The notes below the pieces were generated by a model that ran no database searches, was not told the DNA's origin, and worked only from the letters and a program-made list of their open reading frames with translations. Both the position numbers and the translations under genes were made by a program. This document shows, piece after piece, positions 33,184 through 41,295 of a stretch of 64,000 nucleotides of DNA. The stretch spans positions 1 through 64,000 of the forward strand of contig JAYOLL010000010.1 in NCBI GenBank assembly GCA_038120295.1. Reading direction: 5' to 3'. Positions within the stretch are counted from its first letter, which is position 1; every line of letters starts with the position of its first letter. This stretch comes from JAYOEY01 sp038120295 (GTDB lineage Bacteria > Pseudomonadota > Alphaproteobacteria > MPNO01 > UBA2964).

Positions 33184-35346
33184 TCAGTCGAGATCGAACC
33201 GGTCTGCGTTCATCACTTTCGTCCAGGCCGCGACGAAGTCTTTGACGAACTTCTCCGCGCTGTCGTCCTGGGCGTAAACCTCTGCATAGGCGCGGAGGAT
33301 CGAGTTGGAGCCGAACACCAGATCCATCCGCGTCGCCGTCCATTTGACGTCGCCCGTGGCCCGGTCGCGGACCTCATAGACGCCGTCACCCACGGGCTTC
33401 CATGCGTTTGCCATGTCGGTGAGATTGACGAAGAAGTCGGTGGTCAGAGCGCCCTCGCGGTCGGTGAAGACGCCGTGCTTCGTTCCGCCATGGTTTGCGC
33501 CGAGGGCGCGCATGCCGCCGACCAGCACCGTCATTTCCTTCGCCGTCAGACCCATCAGCTGGGTGCGGTCGAGCATCAGCTCTTCCGCGCTGATGGCGTA
33601 GTCCTGCTTGAGCCAGGCGCGGTACCCGTCATGGATCGGCTCCAGCGGCGCGAATGAGTCGGCGTCGGTCTGCGTGTCGGTCGCATCGCCGCGGCCGGGT
33701 GCGAACGGCACCGTTACGTCATGGCCCGCCGCCTTCGCCGCCTGCTCGATACCGACATTGCCGGCCAGCACGATGACGTCGGCGATGCTGGCGCCCGCTT
33801 CAGCCGCGATCGGCTCCAGCGCTGACAGCACCTTTGCCAGGCGGTCGGGCTCGTTGCCTACCCAGTCTTTCTGGGGGGTGAGCCGGATGCGCGCGCCGTT
33901 GGCGCCGCCCCGCATGTCGGAGCCCCGGAAGGTCCGGGCGCTGTCCCATGCGGTCGCCACCATCTCGGCCGTGCTGAGGCCGCTGGCGGCGATCGCCGAC
34001 TTTACCGCGTCGACATCGTAGCCGGTCGGGCCTTCTGGCACCGGGTCCTGCCAGATCAGCTCTTCCGCCGGCACGTCCGGGCCGATATAGCGAACCTTCG
34101 GCCCCATATCGCGATGAGTCAGCTTGAACCAGGCGCGGGCGAACGCATCCTCGAAAGCGGCCTGGTCGTCCCTGAACCGCAGCGAGATCTCGCGATAGGC
34201 GGGATCGACCTTCATCGCCATGTCGGCGTCGGTCATGATCGGCATGCAGCGGATCGACGGATCCTCCACATCGACCGGCATGTCCTCCTCGGCGATATCG
34301 ACCGGCATCCACTGGTTGGCGCCCGCCGGGCTTTTCTTCACTTCCCACTCGTACTTGAAGAGTAGTTCGAAATAGCCGTTGTCGAACACCGTGGGGTTGG
34401 TCGTCCAGGTGCCCTCGATGCCGCTGGTGATGGTGTCGCGGCCGACGCCCTTGCCATTGGGGTTGGCCCAGCCGAAGCCCTGATGCTCCACGTCGGCGCC
34501 CTCGGGGTCGGGACCCAGCCTGCTCGCATCGCCGTTGCCGTGCGCCTTGCCGACGGTGTGACCGCCCGCGGTCAGCGCGACGGTTTCCTCATCGTCCATC
34601 GCCATGCGGGCGAAGGTCTCGCGCACTGCCTCGGCCGTCTTCATCGGATCGGGCTTGCCGTCGACGCCTTCCGGGTTGACGTAGATCAGCCCCATCTGCA
34701 CCGCGGCCAGCGGGTTTTCGAGCGAGGTCTCGTCGCCGGAATCGGCGTAGCGGTCCTTCGCCAGCCATTCCTTTTCCGAGCCCCAGTAGACGTCCTTTTC
34801 CGGGTGCCAGATATCCTCGCGCCCGAAGCCGAAGCCGAAGGTTTTGAAGCCCATCGACTCATAGGCCATGTTGCCGGCGAGGATGATCAGGTCGGCCCAG
34901 GAGATTTTGTTGCCGTATTTCTTCTTGATCGGCCACAACAGGCGCCGCGCCTTGTCGAGGCTGACATTGTCGGGCCAGGAATTCAGCGGCGCGAAACGCT
35001 GGTTGCCGGTGCCGGCCCCGCCGCGCCCGTCGGCGATGCGATACGACCCCGCTGCGTGCCACGCCATGCGAACCATCAGCCCGCCGTAATGGCCCCAGTC
35101 TGCGGGCCACCAGTCCTGGCTGTCGGTCATCAGGTCGCGCAGGTCTTTCTTGAGCCCCTCGACGTCGAGCTTTTTGACCTCTTCCCGATAATCGAAGTCC
35201 GGACCCATCGGGTCGGTCTTCGCATCGTGCTGGTGCAGGATGTCGAGATTGAGGGCATTGGGCCACCAGTCCATGACGTCCTTGTTCACGGTAGTGCTGC
35301 CACCGTGCATCACCGGGCATTTACCCGCGCTTCCGTTGCCGTCCAT
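33184..35346 (-). CDS. katG: Bifunctional catalase-peroxidase KatG
   Basis: A 720-residue class I haem catalase-peroxidase that degrades H2O2. The distal triad is Arg93, Trp96 and His97 in MVRMAWHAAGSYR; the proximal His lies in LTAGGHTVGKAHG. The residues of the Met-Tyr-Trp cross-link that gives catalase activity are expected in the first motif, in LIYVNPEGVDG and in FARMAMDDEETVAL. The C-terminal second domain is complete (TGYDVDAVKSAI...LTAKEMTVLVGGMRALG). ATG 35346 is preferred to the upstream frame start because TCCTCCTC-complement (GAGGAGGA) precedes it. The upstream region is strongly AT-rich, unlike the rest of the window, and the gene is bracketed by 27-bp direct repeats. Both hint that it arrived as a unit. 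Confidence 0.96.
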   Translation of the reverse strand: MDGNGSAGKCPVMHGGSTTVNKDVMDWWPNALNLDILHQHDAKTDPMGPDFDYREEVKKLDVEGLKKDLRDLMTDSQDWWPADWGHYGGLMVRMAWHAAGSYRIADGRGGAGTGNQRFAPLNSWPDNVSLDKARRLLWPIKKKYGNKISWADLIILAGNMAYESMGFKTFGFGFGREDIWHPEKDVYWGSEKEWLAKDRYADSGDETSLENPLAAVQMGLIYVNPEGVDGKPDPMKTAEAVRETFARMAMDDEETVALTAGGHTVGKAHGNGDASRLGPDPEGADVEHQGFGWANPNGKGVGRDTITSGIEGTWTTNPTVFDNGYFELLFKYEWEVKKSPAGANQWMPVDIAEEDMPVDVEDPSIRCMPIMTDADMAMKVDPAYREISLRFRDDQAAFEDAFARAWFKLTHRDMGPKVRYIGPDVPAEELIWQDPVPEGPTGYDVDAVKSAIAASGLSTAEMVATAWDSARTFRGSDMRGGANGARIRLTPQKDWVGNEPDRLAKVLSALEPIAAEAGASIADVIVLAGNVGIEQAAKAAGHDVTVPFAPGRGDATDTQTDADSFAPLEPIHDGYRAWLKQDYAISAEELMLDRTQLMGLTAKEMTVLVGGMRALGANHGGTKHGVFTDREGALTTDFFVNLTDMANAWKPVGDGVYEVRDRATGDVKWTATRMDLVFGSNSILRAYAEVYAQDDSAEKFVKDFVAAWTKVMNADRFDLD

Positions 35347-35379
35347 TTTTTCCTCCTCTGGAACAGTCAACCCGCATTA

Positions 35380-35460
35380 TTGCGAATTGGAATTAATATA
35401 ATTTACAGGATTATTTTATATCAAGGGTATGTTTCATATTTTTGAATAATTTTAAAAAGT
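35380..35460 (-). promoter_or_regulatory. AT-rich katG upstream region
   Basis: About 80 bp with very low GC (runs such as AATTAATATAATTTACAGG and TATTTTTGAATAATTTTAAA) in an otherwise GC-rich window, directly upstream of the katG ribosome site. It probably holds the promoter. I could not identify a convincing OxyR or Irr/Fur operator. Confidence 0.45.
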
Positions 35461-35507
35461 TCGGCGCGGCGAGACCTGCAACCGCCGGAAGTGTCTGGAA
35501 TTAAACG

Positions 35508-35534
35508 AAAAGGGCCGGCGCACCTAAACGAAGG
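35508..35534 (+). repeat. Direct repeat flanking katG, right copy
   Basis: Identical to the left copy for the 18 bases AAAAGGGCCGGCGCACCT and 24/27 over the extended stretch, in the same orientation. The two copies enclose katG with its promoter region (about 2.4 kb). The 400-bp gap 35347-35747 holds this repeat, the AT-rich region and a family-C repeat, with no gene. Confidence 0.7.
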
Positions 35535-35576
35535 TGGGGTGGCTCATGCAATTTTCCAATAGAAATTTCGTCTTCG

Positions 35577-35687
35577 CCCCCCTCCCTGACCCTCCCCCGC
35601 TTGCGGGGGAGGGGATTCGTTCATTCAGGGCACGATATGGAAACGCCCTCCCCCGATTCCGGGGGAGGGCTGGGGAGGGGGTGTCCG
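35577..35687. repeat. Palindromic intergenic repeat, family C (copy 5)
   Basis: CCCTCCCTGACCCTCCCCCG with GCGGGGGAGGGG, then CCCTCCCCCGATTCCGGGGG and GAGGGCTGGGGAGGGGG. A full two-hairpin copy located downstream of the ubiD-family stop. Confidence 0.85.
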
Positions 35688-35747
35688 TCGAGGGGGTAAC
35701 GGTCGGAGGGGGATAAACCGACCGGGGAGCGTGCGAACGGCGCACCG

Positions 35748-37172
35748 CTATCCCGGCAGCACGTCGCCGAATTTTTTCATGATCCGTTCGTCGAGCTCGG
35801 CCGAGTTCCGCGCCACGATGGGGAATGTGTCCTTGCGGCGGAACGGCTTGCAGGCGTCGACCACCACGCGCGAATTGCGCGGGTCCTCGTGGGAATAGGC
35901 CATCGGGTCGAGATGCGTGCTCCAGCAGCCGTTGAGAATATCCACCCCGTCCTTCGGGTCGCACCTGGTGCACATCGACCAGATCACGTCATTGAGGTTG
36001 GCTGGGTCGATATCGTCGTCGACCACGATCACCCAGCGGTTGGCGTAGGCGCCGGCGTGGCACTGGCTGGCGACGAGGCCGGCCTGTTTGGAATGGCCGC
36101 CATACATCGTCTTGACCGACACGGTGAGCCACATGCGGCTGCCGCCCGCCTCGTGCGCCCAGACGCCCTTGACCTCCGGGATGCCGGCGGCTTCGAGCTG
36201 GTTCCACACAGCGCCGCAGCGATAGGTGCCGCGATAGAACGTGTCGTCGTTGGGCGGCACCGCCGGGATCGCGCCGAGCAGGATCGGATCGTCGCGATGC
36301 ATGAAGGTCTCGATGCGGATGGCCGGCTGTTTGGTCCCGCCGCCGGCGTAATAGCCGGTCCATTCGCCGAGCGGTCCTTCGTCGATGACATCGTCCGGAT
36401 GGATAAAGCCCTCGAATGCGATTTCGGCATTGGCCGGCACCGGCAGGCCGGTTTTCGGCATGTTGATGATCTCGACGCCCTCGCCCAGCAGCCCGCCGGC
36501 GCAGTCGTACTCGTTCTTGCCGTAGGGCATCTCCAGCCCCGCCACCATGAACAGGGCCGGGTGCATGCCGACCACCACGGCGATCGGGCAGGGCTCGCCT
36601 TTCGCATGGTACTTGTTGCGGATGATGTCGCCATGCTTTCCCTTCGACGTCATCAGCGACGCGGTGCCCGGCCCGTGCGACTGCACCCGGTACGCGCCGT
36701 AATTGATCCAGCCTGTGTCCGGGTCGCGCATGATGACCATGCTCGCCGTGCCGATGAAATAGCCGCCGTCGAGCTCGTGCCATTTCGGGGTGGGGATCTT
36801 CTCGATATTGACGTCCTTGCCCTCGTACACGTTATCCAGCAGCGGTCCGCCATTGACTTCGACCGGCGGAATCGAGGGCTGGTCTTTCATGTATTTGCGC
36901 CAGAAATCGACCAGCCCGACTTCGGGCGTGTCCACCGGCAGATCGAGCGCGATATTGATGCGCGGCACCGAGGTCAGGATATTGGCCAGGACCCTGTAGC
37001 CCTTGTCGTAGCCCGGAATGTCGTCGAACATGACCGCCGGGTTGGTCATTTTGCGCATATGGATATCGACAATCGCGCCGATCTCCTCCTCGCGGTCGGC
37101 GCCCGACACGTTCTGCAGCTGCCCCGCCGCTTCGAGCCCCGAAATCCAGTCCCTCAGATCCTTGTTCGCCAC
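35748..37172 (-). CDS. UbiD family (prenylated-FMN) decarboxylase
   Basis: A 474-residue UbiD-family enzyme, which reversibly decarboxylates aromatic, heteroaromatic or alpha,beta-unsaturated acids with prenylated FMN. The prFMN/metal region is visible in INYGAYRVQSHGPGTASL (catalytic Arg in AYR) and FEGFIHPDDVIDEGPLGEWTGYY, which carries the acidic catalytic residues. It lies 132 bp downstream of a complete molybdenum hydroxylase operon on the same strand. A comparable pairing of Mo hydroxylase and UbiD is known from furan (hmf) degradation. No UbiX prenyltransferase or partner subunit is in the window. Substrate unassigned. Confidence 0.9.
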   Translation of the reverse strand: MANKDLRDWISGLEAAGQLQNVSGADREEEIGAIVDIHMRKMTNPAVMFDDIPGYDKGYRVLANILTSVPRINIALDLPVDTPEVGLVDFWRKYMKDQPSIPPVEVNGGPLLDNVYEGKDVNIEKIPTPKWHELDGGYFIGTASMVIMRDPDTGWINYGAYRVQSHGPGTASLMTSKGKHGDIIRNKYHAKGEPCPIAVVVGMHPALFMVAGLEMPYGKNEYDCAGGLLGEGVEIINMPKTGLPVPANAEIAFEGFIHPDDVIDEGPLGEWTGYYAGGGTKQPAIRIETFMHRDDPILLGAIPAVPPNDDTFYRGTYRCGAVWNQLEAAGIPEVKGVWAHEAGGSRMWLTVSVKTMYGGHSKQAGLVASQCHAGAYANRWVIVVDDDIDPANLNDVIWSMCTRCDPKDGVDILNGCWSTHLDPMAYSHEDPRNSRVVVDACKPFRRKDTFPIVARNSAELDERIMKKFGDVLPG

Positions 37173-37266
37173 GATGTTATCTCCATAATTCGATTTCGTC
37201 GCTCTTTAACACAATTCGTCATGGTCGGCGAAGGCCGGTCAAGACGGGCTGGGTGGACGAGACCAT

Positions 37267-37300
37267 ACCCGGCGCCAGTGGACCAGGCCCGGGCATGACG
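37267..37300. repeat. Family B remnant
   Basis: ACCCGGCGCCAGTGG...CCAGGCCCGGGCATGAC keeps only one end of the family-B unit, between the ubiD-type gene and the molybdenum hydroxylase large subunit. Confidence 0.5.
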
Positions 37301-37304
37301 GAAT

Positions 37305-39623
37305 TTATCGATTATCGTCCAGAATCTTCTTCAGCCGCTGCGGCGTGACCGGTGTCTGGGTCACTGCGCCGGGGATGCCGATGGCATCGTCGATAGCCGA
37401 CGCAATCGCCGCCGACGCGCCGGTGATGCCCGCCTCGCCCGCGCCCTTGATGCCGAGCGGCGTGCGGATCGAGGGAAAATCCTCGGTCAGCAGGATTTCC
37501 GGCTGTGGAAGCTCCTGCAATGTCGGCATCAGGTAATCGGCGAAGGTCACCGCCAACGGCTGCCCGTCCGCGTCGTAGGCGAATTCCTCATACAGCGTGC
37601 CGCCGATGCCCTGCGCGAGGCCGCCGACCAGCTGCCCGTCGACCATCGCGGGGTTGATCGCACGGCCGATATCGTAGCCGATGATGTAGCGTTCGATCTC
37701 TGTCTCGCCGGTCTCCGCGTCGACCTTCACCACCGCGATATGCAGACCGTACGGGTAGGTCTGGTGATCGATGTGGAAGAACGCCTCGCCCATCAGGAAC
37801 GGATCGCGCTTGCCGCGCGCCTTGGACGCGGGGGCGAGCGCTTCCGCCACCTCGCCCAGCGTGACAGACGGGCCGGACGGGTTGCCTTCGGGGTGCACCA
37901 CGCCGTCGGTGATGGTCAGCTGGTCGGCCGGCGTCTGCAGCAGGTCGGCCGCCATATCGAGCGCCTTGTCGCGCACCTGGAGCGCGGTTTCGTAGACCGC
38001 CGTCCCCGTCAGCACGGTTGCGCGCGACGCGTGCGCGCCGACGCCGTACTCGATCCGGTCGGTGCGACCGTGCACCACCTTGATGCGGCGATAATCGGTG
38101 CCCAGCGTTTCCGCGGCGATCTGCGCCATCGCGGTTTCAAATCCCTGCCCGATGGACGCGCCGCCCGTCACCACCTCGACATGGCCGGTGACGTCGACAT
38201 AGATCTTGGACCCGTCGGTCGGGCCGAGCCCGCTTTTTTCGAAGAACATCGAGACGCCGGCGCCCACCAGTTCCCCGTTGGCCCGACGCTCGGCGAGCTC
38301 TTTCCGGATATCGGCATAGCCGTACCTGTCGATGACCTGGTCGAGCAGCCCCGCGTAATCGCCCGGATCGTGCTCGACGGAATCGCCCAGCACGTCGAGA
38401 TCGCGGCCCCAGGGCATTTCCTCCAGCGCGATCAGGTTACGGCGGCGCACCGCCAGCGGATCCATCCCCATCTCCTGCGCGATGGCATCCATCAGCCGTT
38501 CGCGCACGAAGGTGCTTTCGAACCGGCCGGGCGACCGGTAGGTCGCCGCCGGCGTCTTGTTGGTCAGGCAGAAATGGCAGACCGAGCGATAGTTCGGTAT
38601 GCGGTACGGCCCCGGCAGGGTGCCGGTCGTCATGTTGGCGACCCGCGTGCCGTGGGTGCGGATATAGCCGCCCTGGTCGAGCCACAGCTCGTCGTCGATG
38701 GCCGTCACCTCGCCGTCTTCGGCCACCGCAGCGCGGATCTTGTGGCGCTGCTGGCGCGACTGGTTGGCGGCGGTCAGGTGTTCCTGCCGGTCTTCGATCC
38801 ATTTGACCGGCCGGTCGAGCCGCATGGCGGCGACGCACACCAACACGTCCTCGGGGTAGAGCTCGCCCCGAATTCCGAACCCGCCGCCGGTATGGCCCTC
38901 ATACAGATGCACGCCCGAGGCTGGTCGGTTCAGCATGCGGCACAGCGTTTCGCGGTTGCGATGCGGGACCTTGGCCGCGCCGTGCATTTCCAGCACGTCG
39001 CGCGCCGCGTCGTAGCGCCCGACAGCGCCGCGGCATTCCAGCGGGACGCCCGAATGGCGGCCGACCTTTACGTCGACCTCGACGATCTTGAACGCCTCGG
39101 CGAAACATTTCTCGATATCGCCGTAGCCCTGCGCGACCACGGCGGCCTCGGTGGTCTGGCCCTCCTTGAAATCCTGCGGCGGGTCGTCGGCATTGACGAG
39201 GACCGGCAGCGGTTCGAGGTCGAGCTCTACCAGCTCGGCCGCGTCCTCAGCGATATAGGCGTCTTCGGCGAACACGGCGGCGACCGGATCGCCGACATAG
39301 CGCACCCGCTCGCGCGCCAGCGCATACTGGCGGAACAGGGCCAGCTGCGGGTTCGAGCCCTCGCGGAAATCGATCGGCGGGATGTCGGCGATATCTTCCG
39401 ACGTCCACACCGCCACCACGCCCGGCACGGCCTTCGCCGCCGCGGTATCGATGCCTTTTATCAGCCCGTGTCCGATGGGCGAGCGAACCACCCGCATGTG
39501 CAGCTGGTCGGGGAAATTCACATCGCCGACGAAGCGCGCCCTGCCCGAGATCAGCGGCGGGTCTTCCAGCCGGTTTACGCTGTCGCCGAGATGACCCAGC
39601 ATTTCGTTCTTGCGAATAGCCAT
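37305..39623 (-). CDS. Molybdenum hydroxylase large (molybdopterin-binding) subunit
   Basis: A 772-residue CoxL/XdhB-type catalytic subunit with RLEDPPLISGRARFVGDVNFPDQLHMRVVRS, GHTGGGFGIRGELYPED, active-site loop AATYRSPGRFESTFVRERLMD, GGASIGQGFETAMAQI and GIKGAGEAGI with the catalytic Glu. It hydroxylates a carbon of its substrate with water-derived oxygen. ATG 39623 shares one base with the stop of the [2Fe-2S] gene (TGATG), so the longer frame is rejected. With the two preceding genes it forms a complete three-subunit enzyme; the loop rules out form I CO dehydrogenase. The downstream UbiD-type gene suggests hydroxylation linked to decarboxylation. Confidence 0.92.
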   Translation of the reverse strand: MAIRKNEMLGHLGDSVNRLEDPPLISGRARFVGDVNFPDQLHMRVVRSPIGHGLIKGIDTAAAKAVPGVVAVWTSEDIADIPPIDFREGSNPQLALFRQYALARERVRYVGDPVAAVFAEDAYIAEDAAELVELDLEPLPVLVNADDPPQDFKEGQTTEAAVVAQGYGDIEKCFAEAFKIVEVDVKVGRHSGVPLECRGAVGRYDAARDVLEMHGAAKVPHRNRETLCRMLNRPASGVHLYEGHTGGGFGIRGELYPEDVLVCVAAMRLDRPVKWIEDRQEHLTAANQSRQQRHKIRAAVAEDGEVTAIDDELWLDQGGYIRTHGTRVANMTTGTLPGPYRIPNYRSVCHFCLTNKTPAATYRSPGRFESTFVRERLMDAIAQEMGMDPLAVRRRNLIALEEMPWGRDLDVLGDSVEHDPGDYAGLLDQVIDRYGYADIRKELAERRANGELVGAGVSMFFEKSGLGPTDGSKIYVDVTGHVEVVTGGASIGQGFETAMAQIAAETLGTDYRRIKVVHGRTDRIEYGVGAHASRATVLTGTAVYETALQVRDKALDMAADLLQTPADQLTITDGVVHPEGNPSGPSVTLGEVAEALAPASKARGKRDPFLMGEAFFHIDHQTYPYGLHIAVVKVDAETGETEIERYIIGYDIGRAINPAMVDGQLVGGLAQGIGGTLYEEFAYDADGQPLAVTFADYLMPTLQELPQPEILLTEDFPSIRTPLGIKGAGEAGITGASAAIASAIDDAIGIPGAVTQTPVTPQRLKKILDDNR

Positions 39624-40102
39624 CAGGCGCTCTTCATTTTGTCGCGGGCCTCGCGGACCGCCTTGATGATGTTCTGGTATCCGGTGCAGCGGCACAAATT
39701 GGAGGCCAGCGCATCGTTTAGCGCCTCATCGTCGATATCCGGGTTGGCTTCCAGGACGCCGGTCGCCAGCATCAGGAATCCGGGCGTGCAGTAGCCGCAT
39801 TGCAGCGCGTGATTATCGGTAAAGGCCTGCTGAAGCGGGTGGAGCTTCTCCCCGTCCGCCAGCCCTTCGACGGTGCGGATTTTCTTGCCCTGCGCCTGGA
39901 TGCCGAACATCAGGCAGGAGCGCATCGGCTCGCCATCGATCAGCACCGTACAGGCGCCGCACACGCCGTGTTCGCACCCGAGATGCGTGCCGGTCTGCCC
40001 GCAATCGTCGCGGATCACGTCGGCCAGCGTCTTGCGCGGCTCGACCGTCGCGCTGTAATCGCGCCCGTTGATGTTTAGATTGATCTCGACCTTGTCAGCC
40101 AT
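39623..40102 (-). CDS. Molybdenum hydroxylase small [2Fe-2S] subunit
   Basis: A 159-residue iron-sulfur subunit (CoxS/XdhC-like). The plant-ferredoxin-type cluster is ligated in GCEHGVCGACTVLIDG...SC, and the second, alpha-helical cluster in CGYCTPGFLM and NLCRCTGYQNI. It carries electrons from the molybdenum centre to FAD. It lies 6 bp after the FAD subunit gene and overlaps the large subunit by one base. Confidence 0.95.
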   Translation of the reverse strand: MADKVEINLNINGRDYSATVEPRKTLADVIRDDCGQTGTHLGCEHGVCGACTVLIDGEPMRSCLMFGIQAQGKKIRTVEGLADGEKLHPLQQAFTDNHALQCGYCTPGFLMLATGVLEANPDIDDEALNDALASNLCRCTGYQNIIKAVREARDKMKSA

Positions 40103-40108
40103 CTGTCC

Positions 40109-40969
40109 TTATCCCTTCGCCGCATCGTCGAGCGCCCGGCGCACCATCGCCCGCACCAGGTCGCGTCGGTAATCGGCGGTATTCTGCGCGTCTTCCATAG
40201 GATCGACCGCGGCGGACGCGGCTTCCGCCGCCGCATCGAACGCGTCCGGTCCGGCAGCCTGCCCGTTCAGCGCGGCCTCGGCTTCGGCGATCCGCCTGGG
40301 CCGGTCCTCCGCCCCGCCGACCCCGATGCGGGCATCCGTAATTTTCCCGCCTTCCTCGCGATAAACCGCCACCGCCATGGCGATGGCGAAATCGCCGGCC
40401 CGCCGGCTGAATTCCTGGAACCCGACTTTCGCGTCCATCGGCAGCGTGGGGATCCGAACCTCGGCCAGCAGCTCGTCTTCGGCCAGCGCGGTGGTCATCA
40501 CCGTTTCGAAGAAGTCCGCGGCCGGGATCAGCCGTTCGCCCCGCGACGATTTCGCGACCATCGTCGCATCCATCGTCGCCGCCACGGCGCACCATTCGGA
40601 GGCCGGGTCGGCATGGGCTACGGAGCCGCAGAACGTGCCGCGCAGGCGGATCGGCAGATGCGCGATCTTCGCCGCGACCTTGGTCAGCAGCGCGCCCAGC
40701 GGGCCTTCGCAGACCTCGTTGTGGAATGTCGCGTGCCGGACCCGAGCGCCGATGGCGATCGCGTCGCCCTCGGTCGAGATCGCGTCCAGCCCCTCGACAT
40801 TATTGATATCGATCAGATGCGGCGGCCTGGCGAGCCGGAATGCCATGGTCGGCACCAGGCTCTGGCCGCCCGCGAGAATGCGCCCGTCCTCGGGAGCGTA
40901 CTGCGCCAGCAGCGCGACTGCCTCATCGACGGTCGTCGGCGCGTGATAGGTGAAAGCAGCGGGTTTCAT
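40109..40969 (-). CDS. Molybdenum hydroxylase medium FAD-binding subunit
   Basis: A 286-residue CoxM/XdhA-like flavoprotein. FAD-binding motifs are AGGQSLVP (about 34-41) and GTFCGSVAHADPASEW (about 111-126), a variant of TIGGNxAHADPAAD. It passes electrons from the iron-sulfur subunit to an external acceptor. It is the first gene of the FAD, [2Fe-2S], Mo subunit operon. This is the only complete three-subunit set in the window, so it could also serve the orphan large subunits. Confidence 0.92.
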   Translation of the reverse strand: MKPAAFTYHAPTTVDEAVALLAQYAPEDGRILAGGQSLVPTMAFRLARPPHLIDINNVEGLDAISTEGDAIAIGARVRHATFHNEVCEGPLGALLTKVAAKIAHLPIRLRGTFCGSVAHADPASEWCAVAATMDATMVAKSSRGERLIPAADFFETVMTTALAEDELLAEVRIPTLPMDAKVGFQEFSRRAGDFAIAMAVAVYREEGGKITDARIGVGGAEDRPRRIAEAEAALNGQAAGPDAFDAAAEAASAAVDPMEDAQNTADYRRDLVRAMVRRALDDAAKG

Positions 40970-41087
40970 GCGGTTCCTTCACATTCAGCGGAAGACGCAT
41001 TGATGCCTCAGAATGGCGGAGGCGTAAAGGGGGCCGCGCGCGCCTGGCTGCGGCCCGGCCCCGCCGATAGTTTCCTGCCGCAGACGC

Positions 41088-41198
41088 CATCCTTCGAGAC
41101 GCGCCCCCCATAATGAATTCGGACGCTCCTCAGGATGAGGAGCGTCACTAAAGACCTCATCCTGAGGAGCGAGCGCAAGCGAGCGTCTCGAAGGATGC
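41088..41198. repeat. Palindromic intergenic repeat, family A (copy 4)
   Basis: CATCCTTCGAGACGCG to GCGTCTCGAAGGATG with inner CTCCTCAGGATGAGG and CCTCATCCTGAGGAG arms. It occupies the middle of the 326-bp gap between the divergent FAD subunit and CmcJ-like genes; the rest of the gap shows no gene. Confidence 0.88.
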
Positions 41199-41295
41199 GA
41201 TGCCGTACTAAATCCTTCCCGCTTCCCCCTTCGAATCCCCTATGTCACAATTCGGGTAACCCTATTCCCATAGACGCTTCCCGGGAGTGACGATC

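Noticed and set aside
37740..39794. A 684-residue plus-strand open frame
   Set aside because: Antisense shadow of the large subunit gene at 37305-39623, low complexity and without motifs.
13271..41198. A CRISPR array formed by the recurring palindromes
   Set aside because: Copies are kilobases apart, vary in length and have no regular spacers; no cas genes are present.
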